From: Rotaria macrura
Lineage: Eukaryota > Rotifera > Eurotatoria > Philodinida > Philodinidae
DNA: 64,000 nucleotides
NCBI GenBank assembly: GCA_900239685.1
Contig: OENT01000019.1
Location: 62,001-126,000 of the forward strand
Direction of reading: 5' to 3'
Numbering within the stretch: the first letter of the stretch is position 1; each line of letters starts with the position of its first letter. A model generated the notes under the pieces. It was not told the origin of the DNA and did not search any database. It saw only the letters and a program-made list of their open reading frames with translations. The position numbers and the translations under genes are program-made. Positions 51,018 to 63,052 of this stretch are shown here, one piece after another.

Positions 51018-53144
51018 GATCTTACAAGAGTCTTAAAGTGCAATTTGATGTCAGATTCCTTTGACAGTGATTTTTCATTGAACTGTACCCGATCTTTAAA
51101 AACCTCATGTATAATTGTTTTGATTCAGGTGGGACTTGTCGAAGTCGACTTCCACACGAATCTTTAAATTCTATCAATTATGATGCATTCACATTCTTAG
51201 AATTCGGTAAAACTTGTGTTCTCACGAAAATTCGAACATCTAGTAGAATTTATGTACGAGTTCATTTATATTCTTAGAAGTTTATGTTGATAAGTTGAAA
51301 GTATAATCTTCGATTCCAAGCAGAGTTGTAAAACCAGCATGAACTTTAGAGACATAATCCAGAATGTAAGTCATCTTATCATTCCAGAGTATTTAATAGA
51401 GTAAGTAGAAAATCTCATACTTGCAAGCTCTGCACCTAATTGAATACTCTCTTGTCCGATCTATCTTAAGATTGAGCGAAAGTTTTGGTATCTCGCGTAA
51501 AATTTTCTTTTTTCTACCTCAGAATTTATACGAGAATCCTTTATGTTTGGAACAGAATATTTTACTAACTAGATGAGTAAGATCTTCATTTTCTTAACTC
51601 TGATATCCCTAAAGTACTATATGGCACATCTAATGATTCAAACAATACGTAGAAATTTTATGCCCGTATGGTATGTGAGAAGTTATTATTCATTTTCACG
51701 CATTTGGAACACTTGCAGTTTGTCATCATAAATATTATAATCAGTCATAACAAAATGCATATCGATTGCCTTTCGATTCAATAGGTTTCGTCGACTGAAT
51801 CGGTTCTTTTAATGAAACTTTATAATAGTTCTTCATTTCATCAGTTACTTCCCTTTTAGATTGTCCTTTGCATATAAGACAGACAAATAAAAATTATGGG
51901 CTTCAAAATATTTGTTCATCTTGGAGCATTAGTACTCACTGTAATCGATAGAACTCATTTGAAGACCACAATTTTGCGTGTAAAAAAGAAAAACGTCGAC
52001 TATTCTCATGTCAAAAATTCTTTATGCAGCGAATTATGAGCAGCGCTCATAAACTTATATGGAACCTAACAGAGAATTAAGCATCGAATAGACAATATAG
52101 TATTGAAATCAACGCATATAACACTTTTCGATGTCATTTTCTTGCATATTTGTTTATTTTCATTTATATTAATTTCTTTTTCTTATATCTCTGCAGTATA
52201 TCATCTCGAAGTTCACTCGTCATTTATTACGTGAGAAACATCTTTTTTATATATTAAACTCATGAAATTTTATGTGTAAGGAAGCTAAAATGATGGTAAC
52301 TTGTGTTGATAGTCATCCTATTGCCAGAATTATTGTGTCCAATTAAGCTTTCGTTGTACAAAGATCTGAAAAATAAATGAAGATTTTTTTCATGAAGTCA
52401 TAAAACGTTTGGTTCAGCTTACCAGTAACTGTTGGTGGAGATCATTAAATTGATCCTCTTGAGGCAATGCCTCGATATGGATCTTTTAATAACTCGAAAT
52501 ATATATTGTAATAAAGGAGCAAAAGCGTTTCACCTTCTTCTTGTTAAAGTGCGGAACAATTATATTTTGACTTTTTCTCTTTATTAGACTCTTCATCGAA
52601 ACCTTAGGAAGCATCATGATACAAAGCTTCACTCATGGAATGACCGATTAATCATTGTTTCTTCCGATATGGTACTCGATTTTCTAATCAACCTATTTTT
52701 GCTAGATTTCGTTTTTTTCAGTCGACCATGAGTTCAGTCGCATTCAATCACAACGTTTTACTTTGTAGCTGACAACGAAACGAGTCGATGTTGATCCACA
52801 CTACATCTGACATTAGGTTAAATTTAATCATCTGAATGGTAGATAAAAAATTTTATTATAATTTGCAGTATTGTCATTGGTTGTATGCAAACATTATACT
52901 TCTGATCTCAATTAGTTCCTACACATATTTTGAATTTGGATGTAGGTTTTTCATGGCAAAACATGTATAGCAACAACTAAAATATATACAGGCCGGTACT
53001 ATCCGTAAAAGAGAATATGATACACTTAGTCTGAAGTGTAACTTGAGCTCTATTTATTGCTTTGCAATAAATTTTGCACTCGATTTTGTTATTTTAGGAA
53101 TACCCATTGATTCTTGTCTCTTGTAAAAAACAGATCTAGCTCTA
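51018..53144. other. Intergenic, no supported gene
   Basis: About 2.1 kb downstream of the ART-TPR gene with only short open frames and homopolymer runs. Confidence 0.4.
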
Positions 53145-55219
53145 TTATAATTTAGAGCGAAGTTTATCGACATATAATTGATAGGTGCGACACTCAGGAT
53201 GATCTAATGGAAAATTATGAATGGCGATCCCTCTAGCTTGTTCAGCCTGTTTAATTGCATCATCATACTGATGTAGTCCTTCGTAGGCCATAGCCATGTT
53301 ATAGAATGTGATTGCAAAAGATGGATGTTTGGGAGGCGCTGACTTTCGTTGAATTTTGATAGCTTGTTTGAAAAAGTCCAGCGCATGTGACCAATTGTGT
53401 CTTTCGAGACAAACAACACCCATGTTAGAGTAGAGTGAACCAATCTGGGGGTGATTTGGCGGTAGACTCTTGAGTTGAAGTTCTAGACAATGATTGTAGT
53501 TTGTTTGAGCTTCTTCAAAACGTCCAAGTCTCAATAGAACACCGGCGATATTGTTATAATTAGTCGATACTGTCTGCTCATCATATCGGGCGGCACCAAG
53601 ATCAATAATGAGTGCTTGTTGATAGGATTTCAATGCTTGCTTCAAATCATGTTTATCTTCGAAGATCATTCCAATATTAGAGTAAGTTGGACTTAGCTGT
53701 GAATGATTTGATGGCAAATAAGTTAAAGCGATATCAAGTGATTTGTGGTAATGAAGCAGAGCTTTGTCGATATTATCTTGTGCATAGTAGACAACTCCTA
53801 ACTGATGGTGAAACAAGGCTAATTCTGCTTTATCTGCATCAGATGTTGATGAAATCAAGGATTCGTAGATTTCCTGCGCTCTGTCATACTCTCCCATTCG
53901 TATTGTTAACTGCCCTAGTTTATACAGATTTGTTCCCCCTTTGAGTTCTTCCTGCATGTATTCTATGAGAAGATTCAGATTATAATCGACTTCGGCACTT
54001 GTTAATTTCAAGCTGACTTCCCATACTTCAGATTGATGTGATTGACGCCGAATGTCTTCAATTCGAAATACAGTATGCATGGAAAAAAGAATTTCATCCT
54101 CTTCCTCCATAAAACTTAAACCATTTAGGGATGCAAATGGATTTGATCTGACTTCAGGATAAACAATCATTTTAAACAAAACGACCACCGCTTCTGGCTT
54201 GCCTATTTGTCCTTCGGCGTAACCTTGAGCTACCAATCTATCGGAGCTGGTTGATAAAAAATTATTAAACGAGATGAGCCCATCTCGATTATTTTGTATC
54301 CTAGAGAATTCTTCATTGGATACACTGAAGCAAATAACAGATCATCATATCGTGCTTGTAAAGAATTTAATTCTTACCTCTGTCCTCGATAAACGACGAA
54401 CACTTCTGAATTTGTAGCTGTGTTTGAATGAATTCTTTCTAATTGTTGATGAAGATCTTTGATGAAAAAGCCCAACTTTAGAAGCACTCCAGTATTATGA
54501 TCTCGCAAAGCTTGATTCATCATAGAATATATGAAAGACTCACGAGTGTACCATGACACTGGTGTGTAATTACTATAGTCTCTATCAAACTGCTCAATGA
54601 AGGTTAATGTAAATCGATTATCAGCATATTTCATTCGACAGAAATTAACAAACTCTTGCTTTGCTTTTCCATCATAGTCGGTTTTGATCAAAATATCTTT
54701 GAGTAAGAATGAGTACATAAACATTGCATTTAGTTCGTTTAGGTTCTCCTCATCTGTTGATCCGATTTGTAATTCACCATCGTGAAAACTAATTGGTGTT
54801 TGATCATCATCATTGCTTTGAGCTATATCTCGTTGAATTCTATCACATAATGGATTTATTTCGATAAAAACGCGTCTGAATTTTCGATACTTCCGTCGCC
54901 AACACAGATCGAAATTCTTAATCATATCTTTGGAGCAGAAAACGTAGATGGAATGTAACTGTGGAACATCGTGCAGAAGAGAGATAATCTTTTCACTTAG
55001 CATAACAGATATAATAAGAGAGGCGCTTTGATCTTTTAGATCAGTAATAAAATCCATGCATTCATTAGAATTATTAAACTTGTGAACGACACTAGTAACA
55101 TGTTGAAGTTCGGTTATTAATTTATCTGAATGATTGTGAGACTGCTCATCAAGCCAGACAACTACAACATTCATGGTTCTTTTATCCAAATCACAAATTA
55201 CACTTGTCGTTGACAACAT
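53145..55219 (-). CDS. NAD:arginine ADP-ribosyltransferase fused to kinesin-light-chain-like TPR repeats
   Basis: Two exons (54378-55219, 53145-54324) split by a 53-bp intron give 673 residues from the Met at 55219. The N-terminal ~240 residues match the region that precedes the catalytic domain in bdelloid ART-TPR proteins (MNVVVVWLDEQ, SIYVFCSKD). The ART domain follows with all three R-S-ExE elements: Arg in VVYRGQ (~277), the Ser motif FNNFLSTSSD, and EEEDEILFSMHTVFRI with the catalytic ExE. Six TPR units then run to the end (for example GVVYYAQDNIDKALLHYHKSL). Such proteins transfer ADP-ribose to arginine; the TPRs probably bind partners. Target and location are unknown. The start is uncertain: the frame stays open to an acceptor at 55228 and joins in phase to an exon at 55299-55527. 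Confidence 0.9.
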
Positions 55220-55298
55220 CAATGAAACTGAAATAGAGGAGAAATGATTTATGTTCGAGGAAATCTTCGTAAAAAATCACATGCTCATGTTTGTCTAC

Positions 55299-55527
55299 CA
55301 TGAAAACGAAAAATGTTTACTATTTCCCAGTCTTTGAACATGATAACTGTATTTTGCTTTTTTCTTGAATAATCTACGTAAGTGAAACTATCTGGGAAAG
55401 AAAATATCGACAAGGAACTTATAGAAACAAGTGAATGTGATAGGAGATACGCTTTTATGTTCATGATAATCGACTTCTTTTTGTCTCTTGTACTCGTTAC
55501 TCGACTTTTTCTATTCAAATCTGCCAT
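55299..55527 (-). CDS. Candidate upstream coding exon of the ART-TPR gene
   Basis: A 229-nt ATG-initiated open frame ends at a donor (CATG|gtagac). The acceptor at 55228-55229 (ctatttcag) would join it in phase 1 to the ART exon, with a 71-bp intron, adding 78 residues and giving 752 in all. Phase agreement and intron length favour it. The encoded sequence is low in resemblance to anything, and the usual start of this family lies near the downstream MNVVVVWLDEQ, so it may be 5'UTR or chance. Confidence 0.35.
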
Positions 55528-57733
55528 TTCCGTCCACTGGCACTTATGGTTAGAATTTGCAATACGGCATAGATGTCTAAACTGTTAGTACTATTCATCT
55601 ACCTTTAAAATGTGAAATACAATCTAAACGTTATTACTAATCACCCCGAACTTCTCTTTCCTGTTGAATACTATGGTACATGGTACCTCATTATTATTAA
55701 CTTAGCAGTATAGAACTTCAGCAAGAAGCTCCTACACACATACTTGAATAAGATGCGAGTTTTTCATGAATTCCGATAGTACCTTGAAAGCTACCTGCCA
55801 TTGTCTGAGATGACGAGGGGGAGGGGGTGGGCAAAATTTCCACCCTTAACACTTAATCGAGATCGCGCCACACAAAATAGATTTTTGGCGCCGAGAAATA
55901 CTTTTAGAAGTGTTTGTGTTCCTTGAATAGAATCATACGAATGTATCAGAATACCATCACAAGGTTTAGAGCAGTAAATCAGAATATCGAAGATTCAGTT
56001 AAACATGGAATTTTCGTTGCAGAAAACAATTTCGTAATAAACTATGATTACACGTTTATATGAAAAGAAAAGCGTAACATATCCTGTAAGTTGATGGCAG
56101 TGTTGTGAATAGTCCATCAATGTGCATTTTGTATTGAATCTCAACAATCGAATTCTTTTACAGGAGATAGTAGTCATATAGGTGCAAGGTGAACATAATC
56201 GCTTGTTTCCTTCAAAATTAATAAACTGTTTTCTGAGTGACTCAGAATCTGAGAGATAATTCCATCTCTTTCAAAAGAGAAGCGGTACTGATTATTTTAT
56301 TAGTGGAACTTCGAAGGAAAGTTTTACTTTATTTTGAAAATTGTTCCCCTATAGATCGATCAGTCAGGCTAGAGGATGATGAGACGAATACTCATCGTGT
56401 ATTCAGTGCAGAGAAGTATGAAGAGTGGATCAGTGTTGAGTATGTTTAAATTTTATTAACGAATGATTACGTTAAGATTTTGTACGTTATCATAAAATTT
56501 TACCAATTTTGTATTTAGTATTTATCAGTTAAAACCGCAATGCCTTACAATTATAGGAATCATTTTGTTATAGTCTAGTGCATTCAAAATTGTTATGTTC
56601 ACTGAATCAATTCATGCTTCATATTAAGAGTTTGCGTTTCTTTCTGGTATTTAAATTGTTTTGAAATAAAAGTTCCGATTGAATGCTTTGTTGTTGAAAA
56701 GTAACTATGAAAAATAAAGCTGTCTTCACTTAGAAGTACTCCTCTAGATTCATTTTTAGAAGGTCTAAAAGAGTTTGAATAAAATATTCTTCTGAAAGAT
56801 CATGCACGCTCTCATTGCCTCTGCTGCATATTTGTTAAAAGTTATCAAACCTGTTTCAAGTTGTAGACACAAGATAAAATGATTTTAGCTATTACTTTCT
56901 GTCGACTTTCATTGCTTGAGAAGAAGAAAAGCAGACTAAACTGTTATCTTTTAATTTTATTGCCGTTTGAAGTCAACAGCAGTTATAGAAGAAATATATC
57001 TTTTTGAGAACTAAATCATCAGAGAGCGATAATAAAAAATTACATAAAATAACGGAAAGCATAAAATTTCCGAATACTTCTAATGTCATTACCATGACAT
57101 TGTACCCACCACAAGTAGAAATCTTCTATAGTTCATATATGATACTTTCAACATGATACTTGGCATAGATTCGTTTCGATCGAACTTTTGATAATAATCA
57201 GGGTCAAGAAACACAAAACCTGAAAAAAAACAGAGAATCGAATGTAACCTTACACTTGATCAATTCATGATCGAAAGTCAATACTTCAACCTGAAATAGA
57301 TGAAAAATAATGTCGAAAGATGATATAAGAGTAATCATTCAAAGATTCAATAATAAGATCCAACAATTGAAGAGATTTTGATGATACATCATTCGATCTT
57401 TTTGATGCTTAGAAATATCGATAATCTTGATCATTTCTCGTGCTCAAAATTAATGACCGCCTATATCAGATGATTTCCTGAAGAATTTTCTAAATCAATC
57501 TAAAGAAATGATATCAGATTTCACGTCATTACAGTGTTTGAAGTGATGTACGGATAAATTATCATTGTCTTTTCATTTCCAAGAAGAAATAAAGAAAATT
57601 TCAAAAAAATTGGGAAAATTATAAAAAAAATATGGCATAGTTTTTCAGGTGATTTCTAATGTGAAAAGAGATGCTTGCATATTGGTACCATCAAAATCTA
57701 TTCGTTGTTGTCAATAACTGTATTCATTCACTT
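55528..57733. other. Gene-poor stretch
   Basis: No coherent exon chain on either strand; short G-rich and A/T-rich runs only (for example a GGGGGAGGGGG-like patch near 55815-55830). Confidence 0.4.
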
Positions 57734-58078
57734 CCAAGGTCGACGATTACGGACTTCGTATACGGCTGTAAACGACCGTATACGCTCCCCACACGACCGT
57801 AAACGGTCGTATTATAGCGTTTTACATGGTCCAGTATTACGGTCGTATATCGCCGTGTCTTATACGGACAAATACGATCGTATATGGAGGAATACGGTAG
57901 AAAATGGAAGCCGTTTACGGATTTTGTATACGAGGACCATAAACGATCGTTTTACTCTCCGTATATCGTCGTATTTCCCCGTATACGACACGGAGGTATA
58001 CGATCGTAATACTGGACCATGTGTTTTGCTGTATTTCTCCGTATATGGTCGTTTACGACCGTGCTTGTTCGACCTGGG
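57734..58078. mobile_element. Fold-back (MITE-like) element E, TACGGTCGTA word type
   Basis: About 345 bp. The left end is CCAAGGTCGACG; the right end complemented is CCCAGGTCGAACAAG, which shares CCCAGGTCGAA with the right end of element A. The interior is a dense mix of TACGGTCGTA, CGTATACGG and AACGACCGT variants. It contains a strong inverted repeat, 57825-57868 against 57979-58022, with about five mismatches in 44. It is markedly more CpG-rich than its surroundings. The long plus-strand open frame across it (57675-58208) is a by-product of the repeat words. Confidence 0.7.
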
Positions 58079-59464
58079 TTATACCAACCTCGAATCATTA
58101 AGAGCACTCTATCGAAATATAGTACACAACTATATCTTATGCATTACCCGATACTTGAATTCATATTTTTTTCAACTAATATATATTTATCTACGAGGAC
58201 TGTGGTAACTACTTTGTTTTTCGTGTCCAAAATCTGAATTTCTTGCAACATTAATTAACTCAATTCAGTCGATAAATATCGGTAAAAAATGAACGCAATC
58301 GTTATCTTTCTAATGACTGCAAGTGAGATTATGAATGGTTTGCCTTTAACTCGATAAAGAGACCGATGTTTAGATCAACACTCTATCGCAGTGACCGTTG
58401 GAACATTTGAATGAGAAAAAGAAAAGTATGAGTGAAGGGCGTGATGTATTTTTCTGAAAACTTTTTCTCAAGAGTTTGTTTTTCACACCCATCGACATAA
58501 ACGGGCTCATACTGTACGATTGTGTTTAAATTCTGAAACAACTGGCTAGCTTATAGCTCGTTATGATCAAGAGGTTTAGATATCGTTTCACAATATAAAA
58601 TACGAGAATGATATTGCGCTGAAGACAAGTCATGCGTGATGGTCGGTGCCGATTAGTACATTAGACACTGATGCTTCAGGCAGACATAAATGCAACAATT
58701 ACGAGTACATTCATTGAAAGTAGTCTGGATAGTCTATTCATCTATGTTAAAGTTTAGATGGACAGTTTTACTAGTATTCGAAGGAAGTAGTGTTAAATAA
58801 TCTCATTTGCGATTGTATTATTTATTTCTTGAATTAGAATAGTGAACAGACATTTATCCAGTATAGAATGTATGAGAGATGGCGAAATTTTGAGAGTCAA
58901 AACTATGACATGATTTCAATAACTTTCTCTTTACACATTTATAATATGAAAATTAAAACAGTGGTTTATCATTTACAAGTCAATGGTGTCGACTTCTTTA
59001 CAAAAGCTAGAAAACGAACACAAGATGAATTCAAACTTTACGATTTCTATTTTCTGGTGTGCCAAACTCGTTTGCAAAAGCAATTCAATTGTCACTATTT
59101 TCTCGATCAAATACAACGAAAATAACTTTCCCCAACGATCAACATCGATCTTCTTTTTTTTCTAAGCATCTTCTTCACAACTTGGCTTCCGTATATGAAT
59201 TATGAAGGAATGCTCCACAACCAGTATCACCGGTTACTTAAGTATGTAAGTTCTTCGCTAATCAAGTTTTCAGAGTACCTTCGATATCAATCATACAGCG
59301 TCTTTCCATGTCTTCTTGATTTTTCCCTTCACTAATAACCATAAGCGAACAGAAACAGTTTCGCTCTCAATAAGGATCAAATAATGGAATGTACAGGCGA
59401 AAATCCGCAAAAGTGGTAGCAATCATGGCACATGCGACGTGAAATGGACCTGTCACAAATTTAG
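58079..59464. other. Intergenic, no supported gene
   Basis: Short open frames only, for example 58868-59125 on the plus strand, with no domain or splice support. Confidence 0.4.
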
Positions 59465-60344
59465 TCATGGTCTAATAGTTTCCTCCATACAAGGTATAAG
59501 CATGCCACTTCTGTAAGATATCCATCTTGCACGAACCCACGATTTCAATCCCGTGTTCACAAATCGACCCATGGTACCGAGTAATAAAGCTCTATCACAA
59601 TTGATTGCAACTTCCTCTTCTTGTGATTCACCATAATCAACATTATAACTGCCGAAAATATTGTGAGCAGCTGCAAAGTTTATCCATGCAATCAGCTTAG
59701 GATTGTTGTGCATTCTTCCATATGATTCTTGTATGACTTCTTGTGTACCGTCCCGTTTTACACTTATTTCCAAATCATGATGATGTTCTGATACTTCCGA
59801 TTGATGCTGACAATTCGGAGCGTACTAATCAAAAATCTGCATGGATTGTAAGTGTTGAATCATTTCCACCTTCTTTTGCTTTCGCTCATCGTCATTCCGT
59901 AGAAAACTGCCATCCCAACCGATATCATCACGAGAGCCTATCGCTTAGACTCAACTACGGAGAATTCTACGATTCGCATGAGATTCGGATACACTGAGAC
60001 TTCGCCATTGTAACTGTTCCATACGATTCGTAAGACTAACGGTGAGTTCTGGGATTCGAGACCATGCAAATCGAAAAGGCGTGATCCATAATCATGTGCG
60101 TGCTACATGTTTTTATATTCATTAAATATGGCACTTATTGCGTCTTTAGCATCTGTTGATAGTGAAGCTCTTGTCCAATCGCGAAATATTCTTTTTGTTT
60201 GGCACTTTCTTCGAAACGGAGATACAAGATGTTTAAATCATCTCGTTCATTTACATCTTTGTGGATGTGTTTGGTTATGATGGTTCCACGTGGGTATAAC
60301 TCTGCATAATCAATACGTATCAGTGGAATAGTTGTCGTATGCAT
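59465..60344 (-). pseudogene. Broken or multi-exon gene of unrecognised family
   Basis: Three minus-strand open segments in order look coding. The first (60344-60135, 69 codons) starts with Met and contains PLIRIDYAELYPRG and DDLNILYLRFEESA. The second (~60090-59960) contains FAWSRIPELTVSLTNRMEQ and ends in two in-frame stops. The third (~59955-59465) contains GWDGSFLRNDDERKQKK, one in-frame TAG, then NNPKLIAWINFAAAHNIFG and ALLLGTMGRFVNTGL. A 45-bp GT-AG intron would remove the TAG in phase. The paired stops would need a 33-bp intron, which is improbably short, and the link from the first segment lacks a good donor. A decayed gene is the simplest reading; the family is unknown. Confidence 0.45.
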
Positions 60345-62864
60345 GATGACCTAGCAAATAATTGTTGGTAATTTTCTTAGTCTTCAGTAGACGAAGATGA
60401 TTACAGCAAAGAGAAATAAGCTGTGCAAAAAATGATCATATTATTATACCTATGATGATAAAAGATTGTCATAATGGTTAGTCTTCCGCATTAATACAAC
60501 GAATTTAAGACTACAGTAGCTGATTCGAAAAGGAGACGGCGACGAATATTAGTACTCATATTAGAAGATTTCTTCCATTAGTATCGGTAATAAAACAAAA
60601 ATGCAAAGTTAACGTAAAATTTTTCACATTGAAAATGCCACGTGAGTACAGTTTGCTTATAGTTCATGCGTTTTGCTTTTTTGTTGTCAGTGAAAATGGA
60701 AATGTAGTATTCTGGAAAACATTGTAACATTTTATTCTTTACCACACAAACGCTGCTTAGCTATCCGACAACGTGGCGTGTCTTGTAAATTTAGAAGAAC
60801 AAGAGAAAATAAAACTACGAATGAAATCTTCATATCACGATAGATGAATCAGTATTGCTTTTCTTTCATGACATCGACGAGAACAAACAGACAGAACCGT
60901 GACGTTTTATTTAAATACAAGGCTATGTATTGTTCATGCGTGCTAGCTAACAAAATGTAATTTAATTGTGATATGGATGCAAATCAAGATAATAATCTTA
61001 TTTTTATCAAAAGCTAGTCGATTGATGATAAGTAAGATGATCATAGCTGATCTGAAACCTAACATATTGCACGATAAGATTCATACAACGATGGCTAGAT
61101 GAAATTACAAGAATGATTCATAAGTGTGGGTGTTTTTATTTGATGTTTGTCACATTTTCATCGGTAATTATTCCGATTGGGCAGTCTTAATCATCACGCT
61201 CGGTGTTCTAGCGATCTTTGCTTTTTTTGATTGTGTTCTTCAACTCACGACAGAAAAGCAAAAAAATGGTGGGGGCGATGCATTGAAGGTACTTAACCAA
61301 TGGCTACATCAATAAAAGGGAGAAGTTATAGTATATAGTTTATTTTGAATCAAATATTTGCACTTCACTCAGGTAGGTAGATGAAGATTTTTCAATGGAT
61401 ATTTCTCGACCTGACTCTTTTTAACTATTGAGTTTTAAACGGATTATCAACATCTTTTGATGATACTATTCCAATCTAAGTTTCATACTGTTAATTAGAG
61501 TTGATGTGCCACACTTTTAAAGACTAGAAACTTTGACGACGATGACGAAATGAATATAAAAGGGGTTATAGATTCACCCAAATTACATTCTCAAGTCTAC
61601 AATAATTGTTTTATCCTAAATATAATCATTAATTCATCATTATCTAGCAAAGCTGAACCATGAGTTAAAATTTTCTTATCAAGGATCTCCTACGATGACT
61701 CATCACCAAATGAAGTGAATCATATTACCGATGAATTCGTAAAAGAGTAATGAATCCAGGTAGATTTACTGTAGAAGATTCGAATCAAATTCTAAAAACC
61801 GATTAAAAAGTGAAAAAATCTTTTTTGTAAGAATATTATTGAAAATTGAACATCTGTAATTAGATATATGCATGAAGTAGCTGATTGGTTTGTGATCGGG
61901 TTCAAGAAAACTGACTATAATATAAGGATTACGTCAGCTCAAATTAAAGATTTAGATATAATTCTCCACACATATACCGTATCGAACTGATAGCATATAA
62001 TAGGTAATTCGCAAGCTAGATTAACAAGAGTAGAAAAAAAATCGTAAGAAATCTAGATTGAAATACTTGTATTCAGATGAGAAAAGAACGAAAGCATGAT
62101 ATTGAGATGATTATTAACTTGAGTGCCATTGAAGAAAATTATATATGCGCAGTAACTTCATATGGAATTACAATTCAGATCGAGCCGAAAGTTAGATGAC
62201 TATGACATTTTCAACTAAACGTGATTAAGATAAAATTTAAGTTTGAATTGATCATATATGCGGACAAATTTGAACTGAATAACAAAGTTCAGTGCCAATG
62301 GGTAGGAGTTTTAGTGGTTTAGCGAAAGTAGATAAAGTTTTTAAGCAACATATTTGAAGCAACGAACTATAAGTCGATTTTTAAAAAATTGTCCAAAAGA
62401 CTTAATTAATGGCAATTACGTCATACTTGTTCCCATGAAAATGTACCGGATAAAATATCCTTGACATTGAATTTCCTCCAAAAAATGTTCCTCTTGGAAA
62501 ATTTCTTGTTGATAAAAGATCTTGGAAAATATGTCTCAGAGTAACATGCACTCCATTGGATATGTCTTAAAAAATAGTGCCCTTCCATCTAAAATATTTC
62601 TGAGTAACACCACGTATGAAACTCAAGTATATTATTTATTGTACGTGTTTAAAGTTATTGACGTAGACGAATTTGTCACGTATGTGCAGTATGGCTACAA
62701 GTAAATAGTCATAAAAGTAAGCAAAAACACACATGGATCAGGTTGTATGCTGCTTAGAACATTTTTATTAGCTTCATAAAATTAACCATATCGTCAGCGC
62801 CATCTACTTTTCAGTAAAAGGATATTTTAGATAGATTCACACTTTTCTCAGGGTACTTCCTCAT
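60345..62864. other. Gene-poor stretch
   Basis: No supported gene. A plus-strand open frame at 61124-61315 contains one hydrophobic segment but has no ATG start or clear splice sites and is not called. Confidence 0.4.
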
Positions 62865-63052
62865 GGGGACGTTTTTCCCAAGACGTTTTTCCGATGAACA
62901 TTTACGCCAGGACTCTTTTGCGAATGTACACCTTTAACCAGAGACATTTTCTTCTAGACATTGTTACCGATGAACATCTTGTTCGAGAAATTTTTCCCGG
63001 AATATTTCCCCGAAAAGACATTGTCCTGTGAACATTAATGCGAAGACATTTT
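62865..63052. repeat. Degenerate ~15-bp tandem word array
   Basis: About a dozen head-to-tail variants of a 13-17-bp word of the form GAACATTTTTCCCGA run without gaps: GACGTTTTTCCGAT, GAACATTTACGCCAG, GAGACATTTTCTTCTA, GACATTGTTACCGAT, GAACATCTTGTTCGA, GAAATTTTTCCCG and others. The copies differ at many positions, so this is an old or continuously scrambled minisatellite. It begins abruptly and has no open frame. Confidence 0.55.

Noticed and set aside
57675-58208. 177-codon plus-strand open frame
   Set aside because: It coincides with the TACGGTCGTA word array of element E; the R/Y-rich product is a translation of repeats, not a gene.
61124-61315. 63-codon frame with a hydrophobic segment
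   Set aside because: It begins with GTG, has no in-frame ATG near the start, no supporting acceptor and no family resemblance.
50346-62620. Shared word AGTAACACCAC(A/G)TAT at about 50350 and 62600
   Set aside because: Only ~15-20 bp match with no extended similarity; possible chance or very old repeat, too weak to call.
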